Shown piece after piece: positions 60,809-64,000 of a stretch of 64,000 nucleotides of DNA; the first letter of the stretch is position 1; every line of letters starts with the position of its first letter. The DNA comes from Polyodon spathula (taxonomy: Eukaryota; Chordata; Actinopteri; Acipenseriformes; Polyodontidae), in NCBI RefSeq assembly GCF_017654505.1, contig NC_054545.1, positions 13,363,047 through 13,427,046 on the forward strand. The letters run 5' to 3'. The translations under genes were made by a program, and so were the position numbers. Under the pieces are notes generated by a model. The model did no database searches, was not told where the DNA came from, and saw only the letters and a program-made list of their open reading frames with translations.

Positions 60809-61885
60809 TCAACAGACTTTATAAGGAACTTTGAGCTTCTCTGTATTACGGAGTTGCCTTTCAAAGTCCATTATTTCCCAGTTATGGACATGGACTGCAT
60901 TTGGAATTAGGAAAGGTCTACGGTTTACTTGCGTTCTCCATAATCTCTCAATCTAAGACTCGGTTGAGGTTTGAGGGGTTATACAGATCATTGGATAATT
61001 GTCTATTAATGGCCTTAAAGAAACCAATAACACTTTTTAAAATAGTTTGCTTATAACAAAATAAATAGATAGATAAATCTAAGGATATTTTCTTAAACCC
61101 AAACTGTATTGCTGGCCTTTTATTCTTTATAATAACCCTCCCAGGAGGTACGATTCATTGTAGCTGCCAGTTTCATGTATATTGATGAAGTGTCTTATTA
61201 AGCAAGGCTGTATTAATATGGATGAAGCATAGTACTAGCCACTAGGAATGCTAATCACATTGGTTACTGGAAGCAATAGATGCATGGCGTTAACACAACT
61301 CTGTCTGCATTCCATAGCTAAGGTGGGCTCAATCACAGCCCATTGTGCAATAGTGTGATGGAGCCTAAGAGATGGTCATATAGCTGAATTTTGATGACAT
61401 TATTGTACTTGAAAACAGCTAATGCTGACATGTTGAAGGGCATGGTAACAATGATGCTTAATGCTCTCAATTGAAATGGATATATGATTAAAGAGCTTAC
61501 AAATAAATGGCAAATACAATTTTACATGTAATTGTGTGGAACTGCATTATCCCTCTTGAATGTGTTAGATTATATTTAGGGCTTCTGATTTTTGGTTTTA
61601 ACCGATAAAAAATGATAAAAGACTCCCTGATACAAAAAACAAACAAACAAACAAAAAGCACCCAGTCATTTTGGAAAGTAACCGGAAACCATAATTCCAT
61701 ATATAAAAAGCAAAAAATCAGAAAAAAAAACAACAAAATACATGAAACTCAAAAATAGTTAAAAATAAATACTGACAAATGAAATAAATAAAAGCTGAAA
61801 AACAGAAGCCTTAATTATATTTAATATTTAATATGATTTTTTCATTTAATGTAGTGAAGTCAGATCAGCCTTTTTGTATCTTTTG

Positions 61886-61918
<33 letters not shown>

Positions 61919-62531
61919 TTGCAATACTTTTCCCAATGTTGTACAATTAAATTACAGTATGTTAAAGTTGCTCATTTAAATGCTGGTTTAAGAGAAGCAA
62001 ACATCCACCATTTAAAGGTTTTGTAGCTAACAAATAAATCCTTCCTGTACTGTACTAATATTATTTTCATTTTAAAATATGACACTGCTGAGGTGACAAA
62101 TGGCTTAGGAAGTGAAAAAGTAACAGACTTTGTAAAAATAAATTAAGCCAAAAGAGAACATCCTTAGTGTAGTACCAGATTTCATGTTTAAAAATGTAAA
62201 ATGTATATTTGCTATAACGTGTTTCTTTCATAATTGGAATGACACCTGTAGCCTAGAGAGCATATTTATGGTAAATAGACAACTGGCACAACTTGTATAT
62301 TTACATTTTGAGTAAAATGTAAATATACATCAGGCTTTGCGTAGCAGCTGCTCAGCAGCTCAGCTTGGCATCCAGCATATGTCATGCTTGTTTAATTCTG
62401 TAAACCTGCAGTGACCGCTCCCTTGACTTCCTGGCATCTGTTACCTGGAGAGTTTGTAAGCCTTGTAGTGACACTTCTCTTAGTCACCAAATTGATGGCT
62501 GAAGGTATATTGCATTATTTATACCCAGATC
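60809..62531. other. Intergenic DNA, nothing recognised except a poly-T run
   Basis: AT-rich, with (AAAC)n near 61641-61660 and a 29-base poly-T at 61887-61915. The part around 62330-62480 has a more even composition and no repeats. Confidence 0.45.
61887..61915. repeat. Poly-T tract (29 bases)
   Basis: Uninterrupted T run. No SINE or LINE body is recognisable on the - strand next to it. Confidence 0.9.
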
Positions 62532-62721
62532 AATTTAAACTTGGGGTGTCCATTCACAAGCCTGGAGGGCCACCACTCAAGGTTTAACAGGTAAAACTAG
62601 ACAGGGAACTACTTCACGATCTGAATGGTGATTTAATTGGTTCAATGAAATGATTTAGAACAGGATTGGAACAAAGACCAGGACTAAGAAAGGGCCATCT
62701 TTGGCCACCCCTAATTTAAAC
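62532..62721. mobile_element. Short hAT-type MITE with 9-bp target duplication
   Basis: The insert 62541-62712 starts TTGGGGTGTCCA and ends TGGCCACCCCT, forming an imperfect inverted terminal repeat. It is flanked by the direct repeat AATTTAAAC at 62532-62540 and 62713-62721. GCCTGGAGGGCC near the left end is typical of a palindromic repeat family common in fish. There is no coding capacity. Confidence 0.62.
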
Positions 62722-64000
62722 AAACCAATACATTTTTAATAAACTAACTGCAACAATTATATTTCTTCACACACAGCTTTCTCAACCATTTGCGACATAT
62801 TTTACAAAGCTATAGGAAACCACAAGGTCCTTATACACACTATCTGCACAATAATCTAAAGAAGCTAGGAAAAAACTACATTAGAGAATAAAATATGTAT
62901 CTGCTTGTATAAAACCAGCAAACCCGCATTGAGGGAACATATTAACAGCAAACCCCATCCCCCCCCCCCCCCCCCCAAAAAAAAAAAACTACTGAGAACA
63001 AACATTTAGATGCGTTATTGACAGTTTTAAAATGTTAACATTTTTTTTTTGTTATTCCTTTCAGAAAACATATTCTTTGCACTGCAGAACAGAGCCACGT
63101 GTGTTTAAAATTATGCGTAAGGTTGTAGGGTCAACAAGCTGTCCAGCATTATTAAAGACTATGGACAGCCAAAGTGCATAATAAAAAGCCATCTTGATGA
63201 CAGCCAGCCTGTTGCTGTCATCTCGATAACTCAGCTGTGTGTCAAATGTGAGTCAGGTACAGACCCCAGCCTCCAGGTGTGTTGAAGCAGAATCTCATCT
63301 GCTTGAGGATGGGGCATTTATCAGGATCTGTCATATTCCATAACTAATGAGAAGGCTCTCTTTATTATAATCTAATAGGACCACTGGTAAGTCCTCAGCA
63401 GATGTCATGCAATTTAAAATGCAAATCGCAAATGACTTTCCTCTTGATTTTGATAGAAGAAACACTATTTCTTATTAGCAAATTGTTGCAGCCAGTTCAT
63501 TTTTATATATTAACATATAGTAGGATCAAGATAGAAAAATATTTACTCAGCAATTGGAAACTAAGACTTCCAGGTTCAGACTTTTTAATAGGTTCGGTAG
63601 GTAAACATAGGTAAAGCATCCTGCTCTCTTTCATCTCTTGTCTGGGTAATTTTATATAAATGTACATTTCCCTAATATTTAGTATCTTACCTGTTTAAAA
63701 TCCTAACATGTATGTTCTTGATGACTCGCTATTGTTTTCTATTTAGTTTATTATTTGACATGCTAACTAACTATTCCAGCAAAAATTCATAGAGTAAAAA
63801 CCAAAAAGTTTAGGCCTCTACCTTATTGTGTAATCAGTGTACTAAGATGAACAACTATAGAGAATCATACAGACCACACATACTAGGATATTAAACAGAT
63901 AAGAAAGTGAATAATAGGAACTTGTATATGAATTATACCTTAGGCAAGAGCAGACTCAGCTAGTTAGAGATATGAGACATACGAAACAGGAAGTTTCACC
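62722..64000. other. Intergenic DNA with a poly-C/poly-A run
   Basis: A C18 run directly joined to A12 lies at 62959-62988. The stretch 63105-63380 is repeat-free and balanced in composition but has no open frame of note. No gene seen. Confidence 0.45.

Noticed and set aside
60369..60824. 151-codon + strand ORF
   Set aside because: Antisense of the GC-rich RTE fragment; stops are rare there on both strands because of composition, while family motifs appear only on the - strand.

Overview
The window is vertebrate nuclear DNA, most likely from a ray-finned fish. Genes are split into short exons with GT-AG introns, the DNA is AT-rich, and the mobile elements are of the kinds common in fish: Tc1/mariner, DIRS, hAT MITEs, an L2-like LINE, CORE-SINEs and long (TA)n tracts. 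I cannot name the species. A non-teleost lineage such as gar, bowfin or sturgeon is possible, but nothing in the sequence proves it.

Two protein-coding genes are certain. UBR1, the N-degron E3 ubiquitin ligase, lies on the + strand. I traced 46 consecutive coding exons from 3577 to the stop codon at 41165-41167. They join into one open frame of 5163 nt (1720 codons plus stop). The first traced exon starts in codon phase 0, and about 27 N-terminal residues are missing, so exon 1 lies before the window. The second gene is on the - strand at 46310-49160, tail to tail with UBR1. It is a complete three-exon peripherin-2 family tetraspanin of 355 aa, best called PRPH2-like (prph2l). In human the paralogues UBR2 and PRPH2 sit in the same convergent arrangement, so this locus looks like the sister copy from the early vertebrate genome duplications.

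Layout: 1-3576 is upstream/intron 1 of UBR1 without recognisable genes. 3577-41167 is UBR1. Its introns carry a Tigger-like relic (4143-4940), an unclassified repeat (13180-13720), a DIRS retroelement fossil (16371-19034), a decayed Tc1-type relic (23340-23710), a dead Tc1 element (24310-25508) and a nearly intact reverse-oriented Tc1-type element with about 207-bp inverted repeats (25509-27091). 41168 to about 42725 is the UBR1 3' UTR, including a 310-bp (TA)n tract. 42854-43325 is a hAT-type MITE and 44753-44965 a SINE. 46310-49160 is PRPH2-like. From 49161 to 64000 I see no confirmed gene, only repeats: a GA tract, a CORE-SINE, a 113-bp poly-C tract, an L2-like LINE end, a hAT-type MITE and a GC-rich RTE-type retrotransposon tail at 60377-60808. 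That tail stands out sharply from its AT-rich surroundings. A few weak exon-like segments on the + strand (53150-56448) remain unidentified.

The two genes do not share a pathway. UBR1 marks proteins with destabilising N-termini for degradation in the cytosol. The peripherin-type tetraspanin shapes photoreceptor outer-segment disc rims. Their proximity reflects ancestral synteny. I found no new defence or operon-like system, CRISPR array or RNA gene.
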